A program made the translations under genes and the position numbers. From assembly GCA_019237595.1 (NCBI GenBank), contig JAFAGU010000089.1, positions 1 through 23,030 of the forward strand: DNA of 23,030 nt, in the 5' to 3' direction. Shown here piece by piece: positions 1 through 6,760 of the stretch (the first letter of the stretch is position 1; the number at the start of each line of letters is the position of its first letter). Source of the stretch: Betaproteobacteria bacterium (GTDB taxonomy: Bacteria; Pseudomonadota; Gammaproteobacteria; Burkholderiales; SG8-39). The notes beneath the pieces are model-generated. The model had not been told where the DNA came from. It worked only from the letters and a program-made list of their open reading frames with translations, and made no database searches.

Positions 1-1435
1 TCAGCGTCTGCGGCAGGTAGAGGTAGTTCCCGCCGGCGCGCGCCGCCTCGAGGTTGAGCCCCGGCACGAACGCGCCGGTCTTGAGCGCGATCGCGGTCTC
101 GCCGGTGGCCGCGCCGGGCGAGGGAAGGAGCACCGCCGGCTGCTCCGTGCCATGGATGGAGAAGCGAAGCACCTCTGGCGCGCGCGAGAGCGTCTCGATG
201 CCGACGCGCGCTTCGCTTCCGGAGCTCTTGCTCACGCGGCGCACGATGCCGATCACCCAATTGTTGCCGCCGTCTGGCTGCATGGCGAGGAGCGCGCCGA
301 TCTTCAGCCAGTCGCCCTTAGCCTGGGGGACCACCGCGCCGAAGCCGCCCGCGCTGACGTTCTCGACGATCCAGTTCTCGGCGCCCTGCTTGTCCGCCGC
401 CGCCCCCTGCAGCGCTGCGAGGACGCCCTCGAAGCCGTGGACGATGGAGAGACGCGACTTCACGTGGTGCCGCGGATGCCGCCGCTCGGGTGGAACCGGC
501 GACCAGTAGAGGAGCAGGTGCCGCAGCAGGTCGACCGCGGCCTCGCCCTCCATCGCTCCGGCCATCGCCGCGGGGAGCTGGCCGCTCGCCTCGGCGCGCT
601 GGATCATGCGCTCGAGCTCCGCGGCGGCGCGCGCCGCGGAGAGAAATCGCACGCCCGCTCCGAGGCTCGGCTGGCGCGCGAGGCGCTGCGGCGGCGCGGC
701 CTGCGAGAGATCCATCCAGTGGGAGACGCCCGGCATGGCATTAGGGGCGAGATCGATCGCGGGCGCGAGCTCGCCGATCAGCCGCTCGGCGAGCTCGATC
801 TCCGTCGGCAGCAGGCTGTCCGGCGAGCTCGCGTTGAGGACGACGGCGCGCACGTACTCGAGCCGCGGCGTCGATTCCTCCTGCACGGCCGGATAGACCG
901 CGCAGCGCGACTGGGCGACGGAGCGCTCCTCCGCGAAGGCGTAGGCGCCGTTCAGCGCACGCCAGATCGCCGCGTCCACCGGCGCGTAGCGCAGGTAAAG
1001 CCATTTCGCCTGCTGGCCGGCGGCGCGAAGCGCCCGAACGGCGAGCAGCGGAAGCTGCGCGCGCACGCCCTCGGCGCTCTTGGCGTCCTGGCGGAGCGCG
1101 TCGACCGCGCGGGCGTAGGCGCTCGCGGCCAGCTGCCAGTAGCCGTAGACCGCCGTCCAGATGCGGTTCTCCTGGAAGCGCGAAGGCCTCGCCGCCGCCA
1201 CGTAGTCTCGCGAGAGCTTGCGAAGCCGCGGCTGCGCCGCATCGTCCACTGCGAAGAGGGCCTGGAGGCGCGCGTCGGCGCGGAAACCTTCGGCCGCTGC
1301 GACCGACTCGTGCCAGTGCGCGAGCTCGGCGAGCGCCTCGTGCGGGTCCTGCGGAAGCTCCCCGAGCACGCGGCGCGCTTCCTTGGCATCGGCAAGCGGG
1401 TGCGCTGCCTTGCCCGCGCCGAAAAGCTTCAGCAT
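1..1435 (-). CDS. PilZ-domain-like protein with long N-terminal region (3' end cut by window)
   Basis: The minus-strand frame is open from an ATG at 1435 to the window edge, giving 478 residues with the C-terminus missing. A good ribosome site (GGGAGAA) lies about 9 bases upstream of the ATG. The first ~300 residues are alpha-helical, alanine-rich and unrecognised. Near residues 318-322 there is RRHPR, and at 359-364 there is NVSAGG; these match the RxxxR and (D/N)xSxxG signatures of the PilZ fold, which binds cyclic di-GMP. No signal peptide or membrane segment is visible, so it is probably cytoplasmic. Known PilZ proteins act as c-di-GMP effectors in motility, adhesion or polymer secretion; the role here is inference. 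It is divergent from the kinase at 1524, with an 88-base gap. The PilZ call is fairly sure; its output is unknown. The other two minus frames hold only Arg/Pro-rich shadow ORFs. Confidence 0.75.
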   Translation of the reverse strand, partial: MLKLFGAGKAAHPLADAKEARRVLGELPQDPHEALAELAHWHESVAAAEGFRADARLQALFAVDDAAQPRLRKLSRDYVAAARPSRFQENRIWTAVYGYWQLAASAYARAVDALRQDAKSAEGVRAQLPLLAVRALRAAGQQAKWLYLRYAPVDAAIWRALNGAYAFAEERSVAQSRCAVYPAVQEESTPRLEYVRAVVLNASSPDSLLPTEIELAERLIGELAPAIDLAPNAMPGVSHWMDLSQAAPPQRLARQPSLGAGVRFLSAARAAAELERMIQRAEASGQLPAAMAGAMEGEAAVDLLRHLLLYWSPVPPERRHPRHHVKSRLSIVHGFEGVLAALQGAAADKQGAENWIVENVSAGGFGAVVPQAKGDWLKIGALLAMQPDGGNNWVIGIVRRVSKSSGSEARVGIETLSRAPEVLRFSIHGTEQPAVLLPSPGAATGETAIALKTGAFVPGLNLEAARAGGNYLYLPQTL

Positions 1436-1488
1436 GAAAGCGTTCTCCCTCGTCCGATCCTAGCATGCGCGATGGCACAATAACGCCG

Positions 1489-1530
1489 ATGCGTCCTCAC
1501 GCCGCCCTCGCCGCGACGCGCTCATGGTGA
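1489..1530 (+). other. possible 13-codon leader ORF overlapping the kinase start
   Basis: An ATG at 1489 opens a 13-codon frame (MRPHAALAATRSW) whose TGA at 1528-1530 overlaps the kinase ATG at 1524-1526. The kinase ATG has no visible Shine-Dalgarno sequence, so translation could be coupled to termination on this short ORF. A weak -10-like CACAAT sits at 1476-1481, which would put the transcript start almost at the ATG. This is an inference from layout only; the ORF could be chance. Confidence 0.3.
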
Positions 1531-2330
1531 TCACGCGCGAGAAGGAGCCGGTCGCGGTCGCGGGCTACCGGATCGTGCATCGCATCGGCCAGGGCGGCCA
1601 GGCGCAGGTGTTCCTCGCCGAGCGCGAGCACGATGGCCTGCTCGTGGCGCTCAAGGTCCTCGACCGCACGCTTCGCCAGGACGGCAGGTTCCTCGAGCGC
1701 TTCGTGCGCGAGTACAAGCTGATCGCGAGCCTGCAGAACGACTTCGTCGCGCGCGTCTACGACCAGGGCTTCGCCGGCGACTATCCGTACCTCGCGATGG
1801 AGTACCTCCCCTCGGGCACGCTCGCCGTGCGCATTCACGAGGGGCTCGCCTCCCGCACGGCGCTTCGCATCGCGGGGCAAGTCGCGCGCGCGCTCGACGC
1901 GATCCACGGGCACGGGATCGTGCACCGCGACCTGAAGCCCGCCAACATCCTCTTTCGACCCGATGCTCGCCCGGTGATCGTGGACTTCGGCCTCGCGAAG
2001 AGCCTCGCGTCGAACACCAACCTCACCGTCGCCGGCCAGCTGGTCGCGACGCCGCGCTACATGTCGCCGGAGCAGTGCGTCGGGAAGCCGGTCGACCCAC
2101 GCTCGGACCTCTACAGCCTCGGCGTGATCTTCTACGAGATGCTCACGGGCCGGAAGCTCTTCGAGGCGGACCGCGTCGTCGACCTCGTGAGCGCGCACCT
2201 CAACGCGCCGCCACCGCGCCTGCCGCCGGAGCTCGCAGGCTACCAGGGCATCCTCGACCGGCTCCTCGCCAAGGATCCCGAGGCCCGCTTCCAGAGCGCG
2301 CGCGAGCTTTTCGCGCACATCGCGATATGA
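1524..2330 (+). CDS. Hanks-type serine/threonine protein kinase, kinase domain only
   Basis: This 268-residue protein transfers phosphate from ATP to Ser/Thr residues of unknown cytoplasmic targets. The sequence shows all core kinase motifs: a glycine loop IGQGGQAQVF at 21-30, ATP-binding Lys44 in VALKVL, Glu63 of the C-helix, HRDLKPAN at 134-141 with catalytic Asp136, DFG at 154-156 and the activation-loop end ATPRYMSPEQ at 175-184. There is no transmembrane segment and no PASTA, TPR or other sensor domain, so it is a minimal soluble kinase. The ATG at 1524 is the only start in frame after the stop at 1461, but it lacks a clear ribosome site. Its stop overlaps the thyA start as ATGA, implying an operon and translational coupling. 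The kinase identity is sure; targets are unknown. Confidence 0.92.
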   Translation: MVITREKEPVAVAGYRIVHRIGQGGQAQVFLAEREHDGLLVALKVLDRTLRQDGRFLERFVREYKLIASLQNDFVARVYDQGFAGDYPYLAMEYLPSGTLAVRIHEGLASRTALRIAGQVARALDAIHGHGIVHRDLKPANILFRPDARPVIVDFGLAKSLASNTNLTVAGQLVATPRYMSPEQCVGKPVDPRSDLYSLGVIFYEMLTGRKLFEADRVVDLVSAHLNAPPPRLPPELAGYQGILDRLLAKDPEARFQSARELFAHIAI

Positions 2331-3133
2331 CGAGCGCCGAAGACCAGTACCTCGCGCTCCTTCGCGACATCCTCGAGCACGGCGCGCTCAAGTCCGACCG
2401 CACGGGCACCGGCACGCGCTCGGTGTTCGGCCGGCAGCTTCGCTTCGCGCTCGATGCGAGCTTTCCGCTCCTCACGACGAAGAAGCTGCACGTGAAGTCG
2501 ATCGTCTACGAGCTCCTCTGGTTCCTGCGCGGGGACACCAACGTGAAGTGGCTGCAGGAGCGCGGGGTGTCCATCTGGGACGAATGGGCCGACGAGAACG
2601 GCGAGCTCGGGCCGGTGTACGGCTACCAGTGGCGGCACTGGCGCAGCCCGGACGGGCGCGACATCGACCAGATCGCGAACGTCGTGGCCTCGCTCAAGGC
2701 GAAGCCCGATTCCCGGCGGCACATCGTCACCGCCTGGAATCCAGCCGACGTCGATCGCATGGCGCTTCCGCCGTGCCATGCGCTCTTCCAGTTCTACGTC
2801 GCCGAAGGCCGGCTTTCCTGCCAGATGTACCAGCGCAGCGCCGACGTCTTCCTCGGCGTGCCCTTCAACATCGCGTCCTACGCGCTCCTTACGCTCATGG
2901 TCGCGCAGGTGGTGGGACTGAAGCCCGGCGAGTTCGTCCTCACGCTCGGCGACGCGCATCTCTACCTCAACCACCTCGAGCAGGCGCGCGAGCAGCTCTC
3001 GCGCACGCCGCGGCCCTTCCCTCGCATGCGCCTCAATCCGGCGGTAAAGGACCTCTTCGCTTTCCGGTACGAGGACTTCACGGTGGAGGGATACGACCCG
3101 CATCCTGCCATCAAGGCGCCGATCGCGGTCTAG
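2327..3133 (+). CDS. thyA: thymidylate synthase
   Basis: ThyA makes dTMP from dUMP using 5,10-methylenetetrahydrofolate as both carbon donor and reductant, a key step for DNA synthesis in the cytoplasm. The 268-residue product is close to the usual ~264. It starts with SDRTGTGTRSVFG at 23-35 and carries the paired arginines RRHIVTAWNP at 130-139, the catalytic Cys150 in ALPPCHALFQFYV, and the dUMP-binding stretch QRSADVFLGVPFNIASYALL at 169-188. The C-terminus IKAPIAV is the expected closing tail. The ATG at 2327 overlaps the kinase stop by four bases, and a longer open frame upstream is kinase sequence in another frame. No folA follows; the next genes are convergent. Confidence 0.97.
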   Translation: MTSAEDQYLALLRDILEHGALKSDRTGTGTRSVFGRQLRFALDASFPLLTTKKLHVKSIVYELLWFLRGDTNVKWLQERGVSIWDEWADENGELGPVYGYQWRHWRSPDGRDIDQIANVVASLKAKPDSRRHIVTAWNPADVDRMALPPCHALFQFYVAEGRLSCQMYQRSADVFLGVPFNIASYALLTLMVAQVVGLKPGEFVLTLGDAHLYLNHLEQAREQLSRTPRPFPRMRLNPAVKDLFAFRYEDFTVEGYDPHPAIKAPIAV

Positions 3134-3148
3134 GCGCCGCAGCAACGG

Positions 3149-3189
3149 AAAAAAAGAGGGCCCGCCTGCAGGGGGAAGAGGTCGGGCCC
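3149..3189 (-). terminator. Rho-independent terminator for the leftward membrane-protein pair
   Basis: On the minus strand a 7-bp GC stem (GGGCCCG at 3183-3189 read in reverse, CGGGCCC at 3158-3164) is followed by TC and a run of seven T (the A-run at 3149-3155). It lies just after the stop of the leftward gene at 3236. On the plus strand there is no U-tract, so it would not be a classical terminator for thyA, although the stem could still slow transcription from that side. Confidence 0.75.
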
Positions 3190-3235
3190 GGGGGAGAAAT
3201 GACGATGCTTCGATCGTCCGCTTGAAGAGGGTGCG

Positions 3236-3559
3236 CTAGAACGTGCCCTTGAACCAGAGCTGGCCGAGGTAGAGGATGCCGGCCGCCGCGAAGGTATAGA
3301 CGAGGAGGTCGGAGAAGCGGTTGCGCGAGTGCGGCGAGCTCCAGCCGCGCGAGAACCACGCAAGCGCGACGATGAGGAGCAGCGACCCGAGCGCGGCGGC
3401 GCCGGCCGAGAGGCTGCGCCCGAACGCCGCGGCGATCCAGCCGTCCGGCGAGATGACCTTGTAGATCGTGCCGCCGATTCCGAGCGTCACGAGCAAAACG
3501 ATGACGAAGCCGATAGCGACCTGCGCGGCGACGCCGAGCTCCTGCTTGATCGTATTCAT
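3236..3559 (-). CDS. small inner-membrane protein with three predicted helices
   Basis: I do not recognise this 107-residue protein. It has three hydrophobic stretches at about residues 10-34, 50-69 and 84-102, separated by a short polar loop with SRGWSSPHSRNRFSD, so it is likely an integral inner-membrane protein. I chose the ATG at 3559 because GGGAGG lies 6 bases upstream; the earlier ATG at 3580 would place that ribosome site inside the coding region. It follows the CxxC protein at 3561 with one base between stop and start, so the two are certainly co-transcribed and may form a complex. A terminator follows at 3149-3189. Confidence 0.75.
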   Translation of the reverse strand: MNTIKQELGVAAQVAIGFVIVLLVTLGIGGTIYKVISPDGWIAAAFGRSLSAGAAALGSLLLIVALAWFSRGWSSPHSRNRFSDLLVYTFAAAGILYLGQLWFKGTF

Positions 3560-3560
3560 G

Positions 3561-3941
3561 TCAGCCTCCCTCGAGGGCATTGCCCTTCACCCGTACGCGC
3601 GAGCCGACGCCGAAGAGCGGGGCCCTCGGTTGCGTGAGCGCGCGCTCCGTGCCGTCGTCCATGCGCACGACGATGCGGAACACCCGCTCCTTCACGCCGC
3701 TCTCGGCGCTCTCCCGGATCTCGATCGGCCGCACCGCGGCCACGACGCCGCAGGCGCGGCAATCCGACTTCCGTGCGGCAGCGGCCGAAGCCGTGCTCTC
3801 GAGCATCGGCGTGAGGTGCGGGTTGTACGCCGCGAGGTTCTGCGGCAGCCCGCGCGTCAGCGCCGTGGCGCCGACGAGCCCGAAGAGGACGAGCGCCACT
3901 CCGGAACCGATCACGACCGGATAGTTGCGGGTCCACACCAT
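3561..3941 (-). CDS. membrane-anchored CxxC protein with SlyB-like C-terminal segment
   Basis: This 126-residue protein has one N-terminal hydrophobic segment at residues 8-28 (uncleaved anchor or signal), a short linker and then CRACG at 61-65, giving a CxxC pair. The stretch that follows (VVAAVRPIEI, then VFRIVVRMDDGTERALTQ and GVGSRVRVKGNAL) resembles the end of SlyB/17-kDa-antigen type envelope proteins, but the glycine-zipper helices of those proteins are absent. The likely location is the periplasmic face of the inner membrane. The two Cys could bind metal or heme or form a disulfide; this is inference. The ATG at 3941 has AAGGAGAA 7 bases upstream. Longer frames reaching to 4964 are antisense to the flavin monooxygenase and are not the start. 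Confidence 0.75.
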   Translation of the reverse strand: MVWTRNYPVVIGSGVALVLFGLVGATALTRGLPQNLAAYNPHLTPMLESTASAAAARKSDCRACGVVAAVRPIEIRESAESGVKERVFRIVVRMDDGTERALTQPRAPLFGVGSRVRVKGNALEGG

Positions 3942-3989
3942 GCAAGTTCTCCTTGTTCTGTTCCTGCACCGCTTCTCCTGCAACCGCCG

Positions 3990-4018
3990 TGCCACTCCGG
4001 CATTTCGCTGGCGTGGCA
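3990..4018 (+). promoter_or_regulatory. 12-bp hairpin in the divergent intergenic region
   Basis: The region 3942-4166 separates two divergent genes. At 3990-4001 and 4007-4018 the sequence forms a 12-bp stem with a 5-base loop (ATTTC). Two positions are G-U wobbles if read as plus-strand RNA and mismatches if read as minus-strand RNA, which favours a plus-strand transcript. No U-tract follows. It may be a leader structure of the monooxygenase mRNA or a protein site. I see no clear promoter hexamers in the rest of this gap. Confidence 0.35.
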
Positions 4019-4166
4019 GCGACTTAGCCGCGGCGCGTGTAATAGTTCCAACGGCGCACGCAGGCCGAAGCGTCGGGAACCGGCGACGAAGGAAGTCACG
4101 ATCTCCTGACCGCCTTGAACGCCCAAGTGTTTTTCTGTCGCCGCGCGGCGACGAACCGGTGAAGGA

Positions 4167-5189
4167 ATGCAAATCAGGCTCTCCGTCCTCGACCAGTCGC
4201 CGATCATTCGCGGCAGCAGCGCCGTGCGGGCGATCGAGGAAACGCTGGCCCTCGCGCGGCGCGTCGATGGCCTCGGTTACGAGCGCTATTGGCTCGCGGA
4301 GCATCACGCGATCGCGGCGCTTGCGGACCCGTGCCCGGAAATCCTCCTCGCGCGCCTGGGCGCGGAAACGAGCCGCCTGCGCGTGGGCACCGGCGGCGTG
4401 CTTCTGCCGTACTACAGCGCCTTTCGCGTGGCCGAGTCCTTCCGCATGCTCGAGGCGATGTATCCCGGCCGCGTCGACCTCGGCATCGGGCGCGCGCCAG
4501 GCGGCGATGCGCGCACGGCGCAGGCCGTCGGCGGCGGGCGCTTCCCCGACGCCGACCGCTTCCCGGAGCAGGTGTGGGAGCTCGTGCGCCATCTCGACGG
4601 AACGCTTCCCCAGGAGCATCCGTTCGCGCGCGTGCGCGTGCAGCCGGAAGTCGGCTCCGCGCCGCACGTGTGGCTCCTCGGCTCCTCCGGATACAGCGGC
4701 GCGCTCGCCGCGGAGCTCGGGCTCGCCTTCGCCTTCGCGCACTTCATCAACCCGCGCGGCGGCGAGGAAGTCTGCCGCCGCTACCGCGACCAGTTCTCCG
4801 CGGCGCGCGACAAGACGTCGCGCGTTATCGTCTGCACCTTCGCCATTTGCGCCGCGAACGACGAGGAGGCCGAGCGGCTCGCCGCGCCGATCGACCTGCG
4901 CCGCATCCAGATGGCGCTCAACGTGGACGCGCCCTTCCCGGACGCGGAAGAGGCCGCGGCGCATCGCTATTCGGAGGAGGAGCGACGCTACGCGCTCTCG
5001 CAGCGCGAGCGCGCCGTGATCGGCGGGCCGGAGAAATGCCGGCGCGAGCTCGAGGCGATGGCCGCGCGCTACGGCGCGGACGAGGTAATGGTTCTCACTA
5101 TTACCGGCGATTACGGCTCGCGCGCCCGCTCATACGAGCTCCTGGCCGAGGCTTTCGGCCTGGCGGCGCTTGCGAAAAAGCAACAGTAG
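4167..5189 (+). CDS. LLM-class flavin-dependent oxidoreductase (luciferase-like, MsnO8/YhbW type)
   Basis: This 340-residue protein belongs to the bacterial luciferase-like TIM-barrel monooxygenases that use reduced FMN (or F420 in some lineages) and oxygen. Family hallmarks are visible: the opening strand with LDQSP at 8-12, YERYWLAEHH at 38-47, LRVGTGGVLLPYYS at 71-84 and MYPGRVDLGIGRAPGGD at 98-114. A C-terminal IGGPEKCRRELEAMAARYGADEVMVLTITGDY matches the group that senses or releases the substrate by barrel strand eight. It is cytoplasmic, with no signal. The ATG at 4167 is preceded directly by GAAGGA, a closer spacing than usual, but no better start is in frame. It seems monocistronic. 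The substrate is unknown; members are often annotated only as oxidoreductases. Confidence 0.9.
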   Translation: MQIRLSVLDQSPIIRGSSAVRAIEETLALARRVDGLGYERYWLAEHHAIAALADPCPEILLARLGAETSRLRVGTGGVLLPYYSAFRVAESFRMLEAMYPGRVDLGIGRAPGGDARTAQAVGGGRFPDADRFPEQVWELVRHLDGTLPQEHPFARVRVQPEVGSAPHVWLLGSSGYSGALAAELGLAFAFAHFINPRGGEEVCRRYRDQFSAARDKTSRVIVCTFAICAANDEEAERLAAPIDLRRIQMALNVDAPFPDAEEAAAHRYSEEERRYALSQRERAVIGGPEKCRRELEAMAARYGADEVMVLTITGDYGSRARSYELLAEAFGLAALAKKQQ

Positions 5190-5312
5190 CCAAGTGCCTG
5201 TTTTGGCGGGTTCCGGGACCCGACGCCCGTAGATCGATCGCTACAGCTGTCGAATTTTTCACAGCGCGGGGCGAAACGTGAATGCCCGCTTTCGCCTTGC
5301 GCGCGTCCTTCC

Positions 5313-5342
5313 TTGACTTCGCGAGGACTCCGACGCTAGATT
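5313..5342 (+). promoter_or_regulatory. sigma70-like promoter for the PA2779/PA2778-type pair
   Basis: TTGACT at 5313-5318 and TAGATT at 5337-5342 are separated by 18 bases, a good match to the housekeeping consensus. Transcription would start near 5349, leaving a leader of about 85 bases before the ATG at 5433. The rest of the 5190-5432 gap shows only a weak five-base stem near 5209-5224 that could help end the upstream gene's transcript. Confidence 0.6.
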
Positions 5343-5432
5343 GATTTCGGACGGCCGCAGTCGAAGGCGAAGAGGGTCGTCGGAGATCTCTTCATTTAGC
5401 CAGATCATTCTCACCACATCCTAGGAGTGCTC

Positions 5433-5774
5433 ATGAAGCAAATCATTTGTCGCCTGTTGATCGTGTTGATGGCATGGACGCCCTACCAGATCGCGCAAGC
5501 CGGCATGATCGGCACCGACCAGGTCGTCGCCTCGTCGGCGCAAGCGGACCGCACGACGGTTCTCAACTTCGTGAGCCGCAGCGACGTCGCGGGCCAGCTC
5601 GCCTCCATGGGCCTCGACCCTGCCACCGCCAAGGACCGCGTTGCCGCGATGACCGACGACGAAGTGCGCTACGTCGCCGGCAAGATCGACTCGATGCCGG
5701 CCGGCGCGAACGCGACGGGCCTGGTCATCCTGATCATCATCATCGCCGTCATCTGGTGGGCCTGGAAGCGCTAG
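5433..5774 (+). CDS. PA2779-family membrane protein
   Basis: A 113-residue protein of the PA2779 family, of unknown biochemical function. It has an N-terminal signal peptide (residues 1-23, ending AQA), a polar middle containing LNFVSRSDVAGQLASMGLDPATAKDRVAAMTDDEV, and a C-terminal hydrophobic helix at 95-111 ending in WWAWKR, so it is probably held in the inner membrane with most of the chain in the periplasm. The middle segment is the family's hallmark. AGGAG stands 7 bases before the ATG at 5433; a GTG two codons earlier is less likely. In many proteobacteria this gene sits directly before a PA2778-type peptidase, as here, where the next gene overlaps its end. Confidence 0.85.
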   Translation: MKQIICRLLIVLMAWTPYQIAQAGMIGTDQVVASSAQADRTTVLNFVSRSDVAGQLASMGLDPATAKDRVAAMTDDEVRYVAGKIDSMPAGANATGLVILIIIIAVIWWAWKR

Positions 5775-6760
5775 CCGCACCCGGCCGCAAGGCCAACGGA
5801 AACGCCCGCGCATTCGCGGGCGTTTTCGTTTTCGCGCTCTTCGCGCTCGGGCTCGGCGGCTGCGCGAGCCTCGTGCCGCAGACGGCGGCGCTGCGCGAAG
5901 GGCTGCCGCCGGACCTGCCGCCGACGGTGGAGCTCAAGTCCGTGCCATTCTTCCCGCAGACCGAATACCAGTGCGGGCCGGCGGCGCTCGCCACGGTGCT
6001 CGCCGATGCAGGCGAGAAAGTCACGCCCGAGGAGCTCGTGCCGCAGGTCTACCTGCCCGAGCGCAAGGGGAGCCTGCAGGTCGAGATGCTCGCCGCCGCG
6101 CGCCGCCACGGGATGGTCTCCTACCTCCTCGCGCCGCGCTTCACCGACATGCTGCGCGAGATCGCCTCGGGAACGCCTGTCATCGTCCTCTGGGACCAGT
6201 CACCGCTCGGGACATGGCACTACGCCGTCGCCATGGGCTACGACTACGACAAGGGGAAGCTGCTGCTTCGCTCCGGAACCGACGAGCGCGACCAGAAGCC
6301 CTTCGCCATCCACGAGTTCCTCTGGATGAGGAGCGGCTACTGGGCGATGGTCGCCGTGCCGCCGAACCGCATTCCGGTCAGCGCCGAGGAAACGCGCTGG
6401 CTCTCCGCAGTGGCGGCGCTCGAGCACGCCGGCCAGACGAAGCCGGCGCAGGTCGCCTACGAAACCTTCCTCAAGCGATGGCCGAACAACACGAGCGCGG
6501 CGATCGGCCTCGCGAACACGTACTACGCGATGAAGGACCTGCCGCAGGCCGAGCGCGTCCTGCGCGAGGCGGCCCGGCGCGACCCGGATTCGGTCATCGT
6601 CCTCAACAACCTCGCGCAGACGCTCTCCGACGAAGGCAAGGACGACGAGGCGCTCGGCTTCATCGATCGCGCCGCGGCGGCGGGCGGCCCCTACGCGGGC
6701 GCGGTCGCCGATACGCGCAAATCGATCCTCGCGAAGATCGCGGCGAAGAAGAAGGACTAG
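5756..6760 (+). CDS. PA2778-family C39-like cysteine peptidase lipoprotein with TPR repeats
   Basis: A 334-residue lipoprotein when read from the GTG at 5756, the only usable start before the lipobox. The n-region is long, followed by a hydrophobic stretch (21-35) and the lipobox LGGC with Cys36. Residues ~60-200 form a C39-like papain-fold domain: Cys73 in YQCGPAALAT, His155 in TWHYAVAMGYD and the family motif LLRSGTDERD. Residues ~215-330 carry TPR-like helices (NNTSAAIGLANTYYAMKDLP, IVLNNLAQTLSDEGKDDEAL). It probably sits at the outer membrane, facing the periplasm. Family members are poorly characterised; peptidase activity and a role in processing the PA2779 partner are inference. The start overlaps PA2779 by 19 bases. 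A terminator-like hairpin lies within codons 16-23. The stop shares the CTAG with the convergent gene. Confidence 0.87.
   Translation: MGLEALAAPGRKANGNARAFAGVFVFALFALGLGGCASLVPQTAALREGLPPDLPPTVELKSVPFFPQTEYQCGPAALATVLADAGEKVTPEELVPQVYLPERKGSLQVEMLAAARRHGMVSYLLAPRFTDMLREIASGTPVIVLWDQSPLGTWHYAVAMGYDYDKGKLLLRSGTDERDQKPFAIHEFLWMRSGYWAMVAVPPNRIPVSAEETRWLSAVAALEHAGQTKPAQVAYETFLKRWPNNTSAAIGLANTYYAMKDLPQAERVLREAARRDPDSVIVLNNLAQTLSDEGKDDEALGFIDRAAAAGGPYAGAVADTRKSILAKIAAKKKD
5801..5834 (+). terminator. terminator-like hairpin inside the lipoprotein signal-peptide codons
   Basis: A perfect 10-bp stem (AACGCCCGCG at 5801-5810 and CGCGGGCGTT at 5815-5824) with a 4-base loop CATT is followed by TTCGTTTTCG. 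It has the form of an intrinsic terminator, 27 bases after the PA2779 stop, yet it is read as codons NARAFAGVF of the next gene. It would lower peptidase expression unless translating ribosomes or read-through keep it open. Confidence 0.6.

Noticed and set aside
152..1483. Long plus-strand open frame (443 codons) over the PilZ region
   Set aside because: It is an Arg/Glu/His-rich shadow on the opposite strand of the PilZ-like gene, with no domains.
3561..4964. 467-codon minus frame that includes the CxxC protein
   Set aside because: The first 340 codons are antisense to the flavin monooxygenase. The good ribosome site and membrane segment place the true start at 3941.
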